Below are positions 9,494 through 18,828 of a DNA stretch of 64,000 nt, piece by piece. The translations under genes were made by a program, and so were the position numbers. Origin of the DNA: Cyclobacterium sp. (lineage in GTDB: Bacteria > Bacteroidota > Bacteroidia > Cytophagales > Cyclobacteriaceae). The first letter of the stretch is position 1. Every line of letters begins with the position of its first letter. The notes under the pieces were generated by a model. It did not search any database. It saw only the letters and a program-made list of their open reading frames with translations, and was not told where the DNA came from. The stretch covers positions 1 through 64,000 of the forward strand of contig NZ_JABURL010000119.1 in assembly GCF_014762705.1 (NCBI RefSeq), written 5' to 3'.

Positions 9494-10936
9494 ATGAAAT
9501 TTATTCTCTTATCTTCTATTCTTGTCCAGTTGTATACCAGTATTACTCTTACCCAAGAAAAAGCCGATCGCCCAAACATCATCCTGATTTTTTGCGATGA
9601 TTTGGGTTATGGGGACCTATCCGGCTATGGGTCTGTCTGGAACCAAACCCCGGAAATTGACAAAATGATGGTAGAAGGACTCCGATTTACCCAATTTTAC
9701 GCAGGGGCACCTGTATGTACCCCTTCGAGAGCGGGCCTCATGACCGGTTCCTATGCCCGGAGAGTTGACCTGGATTTGGATGCAGCTAATCGATGGGTGC
9801 TTTTTCCAAAATCACAGAAGGGAATCAACCCTGATGAAGTGGTCATGCCGGAAATCCTTAAAGATGCCGGATATGCCACCGCCATCATTGGTAAATGGCA
9901 CCTCGGCGATCAACGGGAATTTCTACCAATGAACCATGGATTTGATTTTTGGTACGGTTTGCCCTATTCCAATGATATGGGGATTCGTGTAAATGATGAG
10001 CCTACACTTCCCCTGATGAGAAATAAAGAAATTGTAGAAAGGATAAAAGGTGGAGCGAAGAATAGGGAACATCAGGCCACTTTGACGCAAAAATATACCG
10101 AAGCAACGGTAAAGTGGATTGATGAAAATAAAGAACAGCCATTTTTTCTTTACCTCTCTCATACCATGCCTCATGTCCCGGTAGCCGCCAGAGAAGCTTT
10201 TTATCAGCAAACCAATCACCCCAATAGCCATTATGGAGCTAGTGTTGCCGAAATCAGTTGGTCGACCGGAGAGATATTGGATTACCTCAAGGAAACACAA
10301 CTGGCAGAAAACACCCTGGTAATTTTCACTTCGGACAATGGGGGTGCGGTCAAGTTTGGAGCCAGTAATGGTGTATTGAAAGGGAATAAAGGTTTGGTCT
10401 ACGAAGGTGGGATCAGGGTCCCTTTTATTGCCTGGTGGCCAGGTAAAATTGCCCCGGGCACCACCTGTCATGCGCAGGCATCAGTTTTAGACTTGTTACC
10501 CACCTTTGCTTCATTGGCCAATAGGGAAATAGACAGAAAGATAAAAAGAGATGGGACTGATATTTCATCCTATTTTTTTGATCCTGAAAAAGTCAGAGAA
10601 GCCAGGCCTTTTTTTTATTGGCATGCAGGATACCTGATGGCTGTAAGGAATGGTGATTGGAAACTCAATCTTTTGGGGGAATTTTCTGCTCAAGAGCGGG
10701 AGAATATCATGAAGAGCACCTATAATTTGACCCGCTTTCCGGAAAACATTGAATTGTACAACTTGAAAGAAGACCCGGGGGAAAGTTTGGATGTCTCTGA
10801 TGAGCATCCTGAAATGGTGGACCGCTTGTTTAAAATGGCCCAGGCAGAAAGAAAGGCCCTTGGGCAGTACGAACAGTACGGTCCGGAGGTCCGAAAAACC
10901 CTTTTAATAGAAAATCCCAAATACCTTTTCGATTAG
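9494..10936 (+). CDS. S1-family sulfatase 3, secreted
   Basis: A 480-residue sulfatase. I start it at the ATG at 9494, which gives a clean signal peptide (ILLSSILVQLYTSITLTQ); the open frame reaches back into the exporter gene but that part is the exporter read in another frame. Key motifs are FCDDLGYGD (metal), CTPSR with Cys75 as formylglycine, GKWHLGD, and SDNGGA (metal). These match the large arylsulfatase / N-acetylgalactosamine-6-sulfatase-like group. Motif set and length are complete, so it should be active if matured. It is translationally close to the TauE/SafE exporter upstream. Confidence 0.94.
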   Translation: MKFILLSSILVQLYTSITLTQEKADRPNIILIFCDDLGYGDLSGYGSVWNQTPEIDKMMVEGLRFTQFYAGAPVCTPSRAGLMTGSYARRVDLDLDAANRWVLFPKSQKGINPDEVVMPEILKDAGYATAIIGKWHLGDQREFLPMNHGFDFWYGLPYSNDMGIRVNDEPTLPLMRNKEIVERIKGGAKNREHQATLTQKYTEATVKWIDENKEQPFFLYLSHTMPHVPVAAREAFYQQTNHPNSHYGASVAEISWSTGEILDYLKETQLAENTLVIFTSDNGGAVKFGASNGVLKGNKGLVYEGGIRVPFIAWWPGKIAPGTTCHAQASVLDLLPTFASLANREIDRKIKRDGTDISSYFFDPEKVREARPFFYWHAGYLMAVRNGDWKLNLLGEFSAQERENIMKSTYNLTRFPENIELYNLKEDPGESLDVSDEHPEMVDRLFKMAQAERKALGQYEQYGPEVRKTLLIENPKYLFD

Positions 10937-11105
10937 CTGTTGCAAAGAAAGGATGTAAGTTTGAACACCCACGTAATGCTTGTCTATTTTATAGGCAAAA
11001 TCAGGTTTACAGTGCAAAGTAATGTGCGCTTAAACCCAGTATCTTTTTGAAAATTAGGTAGTTTACTAATTTCATAATTCAAGCATTATTGTGGCAAAAG
11101 GCAAA

Positions 11106-11135
11106 ATACCACACAATATGGTTAAGATATTGGAT
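11106..11135 (+). promoter_or_regulatory. Copy 3 of the 30-bp upstream motif, in front of susC
   Basis: Reads ATACCACACAATATGG then TTAAGATATTGGAT, about 52 bp before the chosen susC start. It is the best-placed copy: close to a start, in a 250-bp gene-free gap, and most similar to the copy at 8480-8509. It probably belongs to the promoter/operator of the SusCD operon. Confidence 0.55.
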
Positions 11136-11188
11136 GCATGGTCAGGGGCATCTTAATAGCTTTAGCATCATCAATTAATCATATTGTT

Positions 11189-14100
11189 ATGAAAACAAAT
11201 TATACTAAAAAAAGTAAAGCAGCTGGTTGCTGTTTTGATCAAAACCAGATAAGGCAAAAACCTATTCCCTTTACAAGGGCTTGGGCCGTTTATTGTTTAT
11301 CACTGGTGTTTATCCTTCCGGTGGCTTCGTTTGGTTCAACGAACCCAGGCAGTAATTTTATTGGGAAAGAAAATGGTGCATCCCATCTTACTGTTGGAAA
11401 TGCCTCCTACGATAAATTCGATGAAAATTTATCTGCTCTTTTAGCGGATATCCAGGTTTCCGGGACAGTAAAGGATGATAACGGGGATCCATTGCCTGGT
11501 GCATCTGTTACGGTAGCAGGTACCACCATGGGTACGGTTACGGATATAGATGGGAAATATACGCTGGAAGTGGACGAAAACGCCACATTGGTTTTTTCCT
11601 TCATAGGGTTCGAACCTCAGGAGGTGGCTGTTGGCAACAAATCGCAAATAGATATCACTTTGCAGGCCAATTTATCCTCCCTGAATGAAGTCGTCGTTGT
11701 AGGCTACGGTACCAAAAAGAAGATCAATCTGACCGGGGCCGTTTCTACGGCAAGTGGAGAGGACATGGCAAATCGTCCGGTAACTAACGTGCAGCAGGCG
11801 ATGCAAGGACTGGTAAGTAATCTGGTCATTACCCCCAATACGGCAGGTGGGGAGCCGGGAGCGGATATGGCCATGACCATCCGGGGTTTAGCATCGTTCG
11901 AAGGAAATACAGCTCCTTTTGTCATTGTGGATGGGGTTCCGATGGGTATCAACGACATCGACCCTAACGATATAGAGTCCGTTTCTGTATTGAAAGATGC
12001 CGCCTCAACTTCTATCTATGGAGCAAGGGCAGCTTACGGAGTTATCCTGATTACCACGAAAAAGGGGAGTAAAGGATCAAGGATTTCCTATTCCACAAAT
12101 GCCGGGTTTAGTTCGCCTACCATATGGCCCGAATTACAGGGAGGTACGGACTGGGCACATGCACTGAATGATGCAAGAACCAATTTTGGTGCTTCTCCAT
12201 TTTATCCGGAAGAGGCCATAGCCCGTTTGGAGCAGAATCTGGCCAATCCGGGAAGTGCACCCGGGATGTTGCCAAATGCATCAGGTGATAATTGGGATAT
12301 ATTGAACACCGGTACCATGGGTGTAGCCAATGATGGTATCAGAGATTTGATCATGAAGAATAACTCCTTCAGAGTGAAACATAACCTGTCTATTTCTGGG
12401 GGAAATGAAACCATGAATTATTATTTGTCCGGCGGCATGTATGATGAAGAAGGACTATTGAGATTTGGTGATGAGTCATTTAGTCGATTTAATGTGGATG
12501 CCAAGATCGGGGCAAAGGTCACTCCCTGGATGAACCTCGATCTATTTGTGAAATACAAGTCTGAAAATGAAGATTTCCCCTGGAACCAGAATTATGGTCG
12601 TGCCTGGTACATGAACTGGATTGGTAAAATAAAATTTGGCACACCTGCCAAGTATCCCGGGACAGATATTTGGACGCAACAAACCAATGTGGAGGCCTGG
12701 AGAAGAGTTCGCCAAACGATCACAGATAACCAGCTGGTCCTTTCACCCAAAATAGAAATAAAACCCATAGAAGGTTGGGTAACGACCGTACAGCTGAATT
12801 ACACATCCACTCAGGTCGAAGACACAAGAACTGGTTTACAATATCCATGGGTCAGGCCCGGAGATGGTGTTAATTTTGCCGGTGGTGATATAGAATTTAT
12901 ACCACAAAACCGGGAATCAACAGAATATCACAATGAACTGAGAAGAAATACCTATCTCTCCCCAAACATTTATTCATCGTACTCAAGGGTATTGGGTAAT
13001 CATGATCTTCAGTTGATGGTTGGATATCAACAAGAAGAATATACCTTCAGTAATTTAGGTGCAAGAAGTTTCTTCCTGCTGAGTGATGCCATTCCATCGA
13101 TCAGTACCGCAGTTGGGGATCAACTGGTGAATGACGGCATTGGACACTGGTCTACCAGAAGCTTTTTTGGAAGGTTTAATTATATTTTTGACGAAAAGTA
13201 CCTGCTTGAAGTAAACATGCGGACGGATGGGTCCTCCAGATTTGAAGAAGATGAGCGATGGGGCGTATTTCCGTCGGTATCGGCCGGTTGGATTATTTCG
13301 GAAGAGAACTTCATGTCATCATCTGGTATATTTGACCTGTTAAAATTAAGAGGTTCTTACGGAACATTGGGTAATCAGGATGTGGACAATTATTTATTCA
13401 TCCCGACCATGCCCATTCGTCAAACCAATAATTGGTTATTTGGTGATCAGCGGGCCTGGACCGTTCGTGCACCCAATCTGAATAGTGTGAATTTATCATG
13501 GGAAACTGTATCCACCCTTGATTTGGGCATTGATACCTACCTGCTGAATAATCGATTGGGCGTTTCATTTGGTGTATATGAAACAAGGACATCCGACTTG
13601 GTTGGACCGGGACAACCCCTTCCGGCGGTATTGGGATCAACAGTACCAAAAAGGAATGAAGGAGAAATAAAAACACGTGGATGGGAGCTGGAGCTTTCCT
13701 GGAAAAATCAGGTTAGCCCGGATTTCCGTTATGAAATCAGAGGCCAATTGGCGGATTACAGAAGTACTGTAGTGAATTATAATAACCCGACCGGATTGTT
13801 GAATACCTTTTACCCGGGACAGGATCTTAATGAAATCTGGGGATATCGCTACGACGGACATTTTCAAACAGAAGCTGAAATTAACGAGGGAGTAGACCAA
13901 AGCTTTATTTATTCCGGCTTGTGGAGAACGGGTGATTTCAGGTACAAAGATCTGAATGAAGATGGTAAAATTGATATAGGAAACAATACACTTACTGATC
14001 CCGGAGACCTTGAAATCATAGGAAATACTACCCCCCGATTCACTTATGGTCTTAACCTGAACGCCCAATGGAGGAATTTTGATTTTTCTCTGTTTTTCCA

Positions 14101-14557
14101 GGGAGTGGCCAAAAGGGATTGGACATTTGGAAACAGTTCTGTATTCAGGGGGCCTGCAGCAGGACCCATGCACAATAATGTCTTAGAGGACCATATGGAC
14201 TACTGGCGTGATGAGACAAGTGCTTTAGGTGCCAATCCAGACGCCTATTTCCCCAGACCCTATGCCCAGTTTTTTGGTGAAAATGCAAAAAATTATGGAA
14301 CTCCCACCGATCACCTTCTGCAAAATGCCGCTTACTTAAGGCTGAAAAATCTGCAGATTGGCTATTCACTTCCTCAAAAAATTGCGGAAAAAGTGTTATT
14401 GACGAATGCCAGGATATTTGTGTCTGGTGAGAATCTATTGACCTTTACCGATTTGATGTTTTTTGACCCGGAGGCACTTGCCGGAAGATGGTATGGGGCT
14501 GGCGATGCTTATCCATTGAGCACGACTATGTCTGCAGGTTTAAACCTTAATTTCTAA
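11189..14557 (+). CDS. susC: SusC/RagA-type TonB-dependent outer-membrane transporter
   Basis: A 1122-residue SusC-family transporter that imports oligomers across the outer membrane with TonB energy. After an N-terminal leader (hydrophobic WAVYCLSLVFILPVASFG) comes the carboxypeptidase-D-like regulatory domain (about residues 90-165, SGTVKDDNGDPLPGASV). A TonB-box-like EVVVVGYGT follows, then the plug domain with MTIRGLASF and VDGVPMGINDIDPNDIESV, and a long beta-barrel ending in a C-terminal aromatic (LNLNF). I prefer the ATG at 11189; an earlier in-frame ATG at 11138 lies next to the 30-bp motif and adds no signal-like sequence. SusD follows after 11 bp. The cognate glycan is unknown. Confidence 0.95.
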   Translation: MKTNYTKKSKAAGCCFDQNQIRQKPIPFTRAWAVYCLSLVFILPVASFGSTNPGSNFIGKENGASHLTVGNASYDKFDENLSALLADIQVSGTVKDDNGDPLPGASVTVAGTTMGTVTDIDGKYTLEVDENATLVFSFIGFEPQEVAVGNKSQIDITLQANLSSLNEVVVVGYGTKKKINLTGAVSTASGEDMANRPVTNVQQAMQGLVSNLVITPNTAGGEPGADMAMTIRGLASFEGNTAPFVIVDGVPMGINDIDPNDIESVSVLKDAASTSIYGARAAYGVILITTKKGSKGSRISYSTNAGFSSPTIWPELQGGTDWAHALNDARTNFGASPFYPEEAIARLEQNLANPGSAPGMLPNASGDNWDILNTGTMGVANDGIRDLIMKNNSFRVKHNLSISGGNETMNYYLSGGMYDEEGLLRFGDESFSRFNVDAKIGAKVTPWMNLDLFVKYKSENEDFPWNQNYGRAWYMNWIGKIKFGTPAKYPGTDIWTQQTNVEAWRRVRQTITDNQLVLSPKIEIKPIEGWVTTVQLNYTSTQVEDTRTGLQYPWVRPGDGVNFAGGDIEFIPQNRESTEYHNELRRNTYLSPNIYSSYSRVLGNHDLQLMVGYQQEEYTFSNLGARSFFLLSDAIPSISTAVGDQLVNDGIGHWSTRSFFGRFNYIFDEKYLLEVNMRTDGSSRFEEDERWGVFPSVSAGWIISEENFMSSSGIFDLLKLRGSYGTLGNQDVDNYLFIPTMPIRQTNNWLFGDQRAWTVRAPNLNSVNLSWETVSTLDLGIDTYLLNNRLGVSFGVYETRTSDLVGPGQPLPAVLGSTVPKRNEGEIKTRGWELELSWKNQVSPDFRYEIRGQLADYRSTVVNYNNPTGLLNTFYPGQDLNEIWGYRYDGHFQTEAEINEGVDQSFIYSGLWRTGDFRYKDLNEDGKIDIGNNTLTDPGDLEIIGNTTPRFTYGLNLNAQWRNFDFSLFFQGVAKRDWTFGNSSVFRGPAAGPMHNNVLEDHMDYWRDETSALGANPDAYFPRPYAQFFGENAKNYGTPTDHLLQNAAYLRLKNLQIGYSLPQKIAEKVLLTNARIFVSGENLLTFTDLMFFDPEALAGRWYGAGDAYPLSTTMSAGLNLNF

Positions 14558-14568
14558 AAAACGACACC

Positions 14569-16296
14569 ATGAAAAAGATATTTTATATGCTAATACTGGT
14601 AATGGGAACAGCTATGTATTCCTGCCAGGAAGATTTTCTGGAGAGATCACCGCTTGATCAGATATCTGACCCGGAATTCTGGAACAGTCAATCCGATCTG
14701 GAATTATTTCTAAATTCGTTTTATGACTCATTTGAGGGCTGGCCAGCCTCAGGCGGTGGTAAGGCACCGACCAAAGACGAGGGAACAGACTTTGCATTAG
14801 AAGGACTCAATGCTTTTGGTGGCACTTTTACGCAACGTATGGATGGGGTAGTCAATGTTCCGGGTTCCGGCGGTGGCTGGAATTGGGGAAATATCCGAAA
14901 CATCAACTATTTCCTTGCTAATGTTGATCGTGTTCCCGAAGGCGGTAATATGAGAGACCATTATGTTGGTGAGGGACATTTTTTCAGGGCTTGGTTTTAC
15001 TTTGACCTGTTTAAGGATTTTGGTGCTCTTCCAATTATTACCGTACCGGTTACAGCTGAAGATGAAGATATTCTTTATGGCAGCCGTGCCAACAGAACAG
15101 AGGTTTTTGATTTTATTCTCAGTGATATCGATATGGCCATCTCTCTGATGGATCATAGCCACCAACTGGCAACACCAGGAACCCGCCTGAGTAAAGATAT
15201 TGCCTTATTGTTTAAAGCAAGGGCAGCGCTATACGCAGGTACCTGGGAGAAATACCATCAAGGATCTGTTTTTGAAGGGCAAACCAATGGTTCGGCCTAT
15301 TTACAGGAAGCCGCTGATGCCGCAAAGCAGCTCATTGACGAGGGGAATTTTTCTCTTATTACAGGGGATAGCAGCAGCGTTTATTTTGATCTCTTTAACC
15401 AGGTAGACTACTCGGGCAACCGCGAAGTGATTTTCTACCAGCATTTCGACAGAGCAGTTGGAGATAGCTTTAGCAATCAATTGTGGAACTGGCCAAATGG
15501 TTATGGTTATACCTACGATGCATCGAGATTTTATTTGAGCAATGATGGATTGCCCATAGCCGTTAGCCCCAATTTTATAGGAGATGAAACCCTGGATATT
15601 CTCGAAGTGAATAGAGATCCACGACTTGCCCAAACATTTATGGTTCCGGGAGACATCAGAAGAATACAAGGAACCGATACGCTTTACTTTGAGAACCCGG
15701 ATGTGGACAACAGTGGTACTGGTATAGAATCACAAAAATTCCGGCACATTGTGGTAGACCCTGCAGTAGGAATTAACAATGGAAATGTGGATTATATTTT
15801 CATGCGTTATGCCGAAGCATTGCTGATTTATGCTGAAGCGAAAGCCGAATTGGGTACATTGACACAGGCAGATGTTGACATGACCATCAATCAGTTAAGA
15901 GATAGGGTGGGAATGCCACACTTAACTATCGGTAATATAACTTCCGACCCCAACTGGCCTGATTATGGCTATCCCTTGTCCGACGTGTTACAAGAAATCA
16001 GAAGAGAACGTGTAGTGGAATTGTTTGCTGAAGGGTTTCGTTTTGATGATTTGATGCGTTGGAGAGCACACGAATATTGGATGGGAGAACGATTTGTAGG
16101 CACATTTGCCACTCCCGGGTTAAAGGAATTATCCAATGTTCCGGTCAATGCTGACGGTTTCTTTGATCCCTTTCAGAACAGGTTAAGTGGACCGGATGGG
16201 GGATATGGATTTGATCCGGAAAGGGATTACCTGATGCCGCTACCTACCAATGAACTGACCTTAAATACCAACCTGGATCAGAATCCGGGCTGGTAA
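14569..16296 (+). CDS. susD: SusD/RagB-type surface glycan-binding lipoprotein
   Basis: A 575-residue SusD homologue, the lid and capture protein for the SusC pore. The lipoprotein signal ends MYSC (Cys19) and is followed by Gln-Glu-Asp, an acidic stretch that fits the Bacteroidota surface-export signal. Family marks are FLERSPLDQISDPEFW near the N-terminus, the helical TPR-like core with FRAWFYFDLFKDFGALPII, and the C-terminal block YAEALLIYAEAKAELG ... IRRERVVELFAEGFRFDDLMRW. It sits 11 bp behind susC and a strong terminator follows, so the two form a discrete operon. Confidence 0.96.
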   Translation: MKKIFYMLILVMGTAMYSCQEDFLERSPLDQISDPEFWNSQSDLELFLNSFYDSFEGWPASGGGKAPTKDEGTDFALEGLNAFGGTFTQRMDGVVNVPGSGGGWNWGNIRNINYFLANVDRVPEGGNMRDHYVGEGHFFRAWFYFDLFKDFGALPIITVPVTAEDEDILYGSRANRTEVFDFILSDIDMAISLMDHSHQLATPGTRLSKDIALLFKARAALYAGTWEKYHQGSVFEGQTNGSAYLQEAADAAKQLIDEGNFSLITGDSSSVYFDLFNQVDYSGNREVIFYQHFDRAVGDSFSNQLWNWPNGYGYTYDASRFYLSNDGLPIAVSPNFIGDETLDILEVNRDPRLAQTFMVPGDIRRIQGTDTLYFENPDVDNSGTGIESQKFRHIVVDPAVGINNGNVDYIFMRYAEALLIYAEAKAELGTLTQADVDMTINQLRDRVGMPHLTIGNITSDPNWPDYGYPLSDVLQEIRRERVVELFAEGFRFDDLMRWRAHEYWMGERFVGTFATPGLKELSNVPVNADGFFDPFQNRLSGPDGGYGFDPERDYLMPLPTNELTLNTNLDQNPGW

Positions 16297-16335
16297 AACA
16301 TGCCTTTTTCTACATAAAAGAAAGAACATCATCTC

Positions 16336-16376
16336 AACACTCCAGGTTAAAGGTCCTTTGACCTGGAGTGTTTTTT
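16336..16376 (+). terminator. Intrinsic terminator of the susCD operon
   Basis: A 12-bp perfect inverted repeat (AACACTCCAGGT at 16336-16347, ACCTGGAGTGTT at 16361-16372) with inner pairing AAGG/CCTT is followed by an uninterrupted T run. It lies 40 bp after the susD stop and separates susCD from the DUF1080 gene. Confidence 0.85.
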
Positions 16377-16524
16377 CCAGTTTATTCCGCAACCAGATCC
16401 AGGATTATGCTCATTTTCCTGAATCGATAGGGATTGAACCATTGATGTAAATATTTCTATACCCAATGATACAAAATTGTAAGTTGCTTCAACTATTGCA
16501 AGCCATCAATCAAATCAGGAAACC

Positions 16525-17217
16525 ATGAATAAAAAGCAAATTCTTTTCGGTATCCTCTTTCCGCTCCTCATGTTCAACCAAGTCTGGTGCCAGCAAAAAA
16601 AAATGCATTTGGATGATTTTGAAGCACCAATAGGAGAATGGTTTGAATGTGGGGAGGCAAAATTGAATTCGGTAGACGCTAAACGATTAACAAGCCTGAG
16701 AGGGGAGGGAGTATTTGTTAATGGAAAGGCTGGCCGGATCATCAATCTTATTAGCAAAGAAAATTTTCAAGATGTTCATCTAACACTGGAATTTATGGTG
16801 TCTCTGGGATCCAATTCAGGAGTTTATTTACAGGGAAGGTATGAAATCCAGATTTTTGATAGCTGGGGAAAAGAAAACCCGGTTTCCTGGGATTGTGGAG
16901 GCATCTATGCCAGATACGATGGTACTAAAACCTATGAAGGAATTGCTCCATCGACAAATGCTTGCAAAGCACCAGGGGAATGGCAGCACCTGGAAATAGA
17001 ATTTAACGCCCCCCGGTTTAATTCCAATGGAGAAAAAACAAAGCATGCAATGTTTAAAAAGGTGAAGCTTAATGGCATCACTGTGCACGAAAATGCAGCG
17101 GTTACAGGGCCTACAGCATCTTCCTTAGATGAAAAGGAAGAACCCTTGGGGCCCCTAATGCTCCAAGGTGACCATGGACCCGTAGCCTACCGCAACATAA
17201 TCTTAACAAAACTTTGA
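16525..17217 (+). CDS. Secreted DUF1080 (3-keto-disaccharide hydrolase-like) protein
   Basis: A 230-residue single-domain protein with a signal peptide ending near QVWCQ. The jelly-roll phrases LTLEFMVSLGSNSGVYLQGRY, EIQIFDSWG and GEWQHLEIEFNAP are typical of DUF1080, also called the 3-keto-disaccharide hydrolase domain. Some members have been reported to cleave glycosides already oxidised at C3; others may only bind glycan. It lies between susCD and a sulfatase and so probably belongs to the same degradative programme. No oxidoreductase partner is adjacent here, unlike the DUF1080 gene at 58651-62058. Confidence 0.85.
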   Translation: MNKKQILFGILFPLLMFNQVWCQQKKMHLDDFEAPIGEWFECGEAKLNSVDAKRLTSLRGEGVFVNGKAGRIINLISKENFQDVHLTLEFMVSLGSNSGVYLQGRYEIQIFDSWGKENPVSWDCGGIYARYDGTKTYEGIAPSTNACKAPGEWQHLEIEFNAPRFNSNGEKTKHAMFKKVKLNGITVHENAAVTGPTASSLDEKEEPLGPLMLQGDHGPVAYRNIILTKL

Positions 17218-17308
17218 TTAAAAATCGAAAATAGAAAAAAGTTCGAAACATTTTGGCAATCACCGAAAAATTCCAATCTCCCGGATTAACCAGATAATTA
17301 ATTTGCCC

Positions 17309-18718
17309 GTGCGCTTTATACTTTACCCCATGTTATTAATACTCAGTTTTCTGTTTATTTGCATAGGGCCTATCTCAGCCAAAAAGGCCCCTGAAAAACC
17401 AAATTTAGTGTTAATACTGGTCGATGACCTGGGGTATGCTGATCTGGGAATGCATGGAAGCAAACAAATTCCAACGCCAAACATCGATCGGCTGGGAGCA
17501 GAAGGAATTATTTTCAAAAGTGCCTATGTATCCTCCCCGGTATGTGCTCCTTCACGAGCTGGTATTATAACTGGAAAAAATCAGCTTCGATTCGGTTTTA
17601 ATAATAATTTTGCTCCCACCCAACCCGGATTTGATCCTGCATACCAAGGCCTTCCATTGACTGAAGCAACCTTGGCGGAGCGGCTTGGTTCTCTTGGCTA
17701 CGCGACCGGATTGATAGGTAAATGGCATCTTGGAGAAAAGCCACAATTTCATCCGTTAAAAAGAGGGTTTGACAATTTTTGGGGATTTCTGGGTGGCGGA
17801 CATGACTACTTCAAGGCAAAACCAAACGGAAATGATTTGCTTTCCCCTATTCAGTGTAACTATAAAAAGCCGGCACCGCTCACGTACATGACCGATGATA
17901 TTGGAAATGAAAGCGTTGATTTTATTAAGCGTCACAAGAATGAACCTTTTTTTTTGGTTGCCTCATTTAACGCACCTCATGCTCCAATGCACGCACTTGA
18001 AGAGGATTTAAAATTATTCTCTGCTATTGAAGATGATTTACGACGAATATATTGTGCTATGGTTTATCGCCTGGACAAAAATGTAGGGAAACTACTCGGT
18101 GCACTTCATCAAGAAGGATTGGAAGAGAATACCCTGGTTGTTTTTTTAAGTGACAATGGAGGACCTGCGGTAGATCCAATATCAAATGGTTCAATAAACG
18201 CACCCTTTCGGGGGCAAAAAACCACATTGCTTGAAGGAGGGATTCGGGTGCCTTTTATAGTAAAATGGCCGAAAGTACTGCCCGCCGGGGAGGAAATCGA
18301 TGAAGTTATTTCAGCATTAGATATATTTCCAAGCTTTGTTGCAGCAGCCGGAGGAACAGTGATGCCGGGTGACGAGTTGGATGGAATAGATCTCATTCCT
18401 TTTCTGCGGGAGCCATTACTTAAGATCCCCGACAGATCTTTAAAATGGGGGTATACCGTATCCATGGCTTATCGAAAGGGAGACTGGAAACTCATTCGAT
18501 TACCAGACCGCCTACCTTTGCTTTATAATCTTTCGGAAGATCCTTCCGAAAAGAACAATGTTGCCCTGCAGCACTTGGAGCAGACCAACACCATCCTGAA
18601 AGAACTGGGAAGCTGGGAGGTTCAGTTACCACAACCTCTTTTTCTGGAGCCACCCAGTTGGCGGATCCGTCACCTGAAGTTTTATGATGCGGAATACCAG
18701 CTTATTCAACCCGACTAA
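17309..18718 (+). CDS. S1-family sulfatase 4, secreted
   Basis: A sulfatase of about 469 residues. The start is uncertain: TTG at 17303, GTG at 17309 or ATG at 17330 are in frame. I favour GTG because it keeps an arginine in front of the hydrophobic signal core (LLILSFLFICIGPISA); the ATG would leave no positive n-region. Motifs are VDDLGYADL, CAPSR with Cys79 (from the GTG start), GKWHLGE, HAPMHA and SDNGGPA, all intact. The sequence best matches the common secreted arylsulfatase / GalNAc-6-sulfatase-like branch. It follows the DUF1080 gene by about 90 bp. Confidence 0.92.
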   Translation: MRFILYPMLLILSFLFICIGPISAKKAPEKPNLVLILVDDLGYADLGMHGSKQIPTPNIDRLGAEGIIFKSAYVSSPVCAPSRAGIITGKNQLRFGFNNNFAPTQPGFDPAYQGLPLTEATLAERLGSLGYATGLIGKWHLGEKPQFHPLKRGFDNFWGFLGGGHDYFKAKPNGNDLLSPIQCNYKKPAPLTYMTDDIGNESVDFIKRHKNEPFFLVASFNAPHAPMHALEEDLKLFSAIEDDLRRIYCAMVYRLDKNVGKLLGALHQEGLEENTLVVFLSDNGGPAVDPISNGSINAPFRGQKTTLLEGGIRVPFIVKWPKVLPAGEEIDEVISALDIFPSFVAAAGGTVMPGDELDGIDLIPFLREPLLKIPDRSLKWGYTVSMAYRKGDWKLIRLPDRLPLLYNLSEDPSEKNNVALQHLEQTNTILKELGSWEVQLPQPLFLEPPSWRIRHLKFYDAEYQLIQPD

Positions 18719-18828
18719 CCTTCCATAGAACGAGAAATTATGGATTATAGAAATAGTGTGTTCTTTAGGGAGAGTAGCTAGCTGTATAATTGTTTTGAAA
18801 ATCATCAATTGAAAAGTAGACGTACCTA

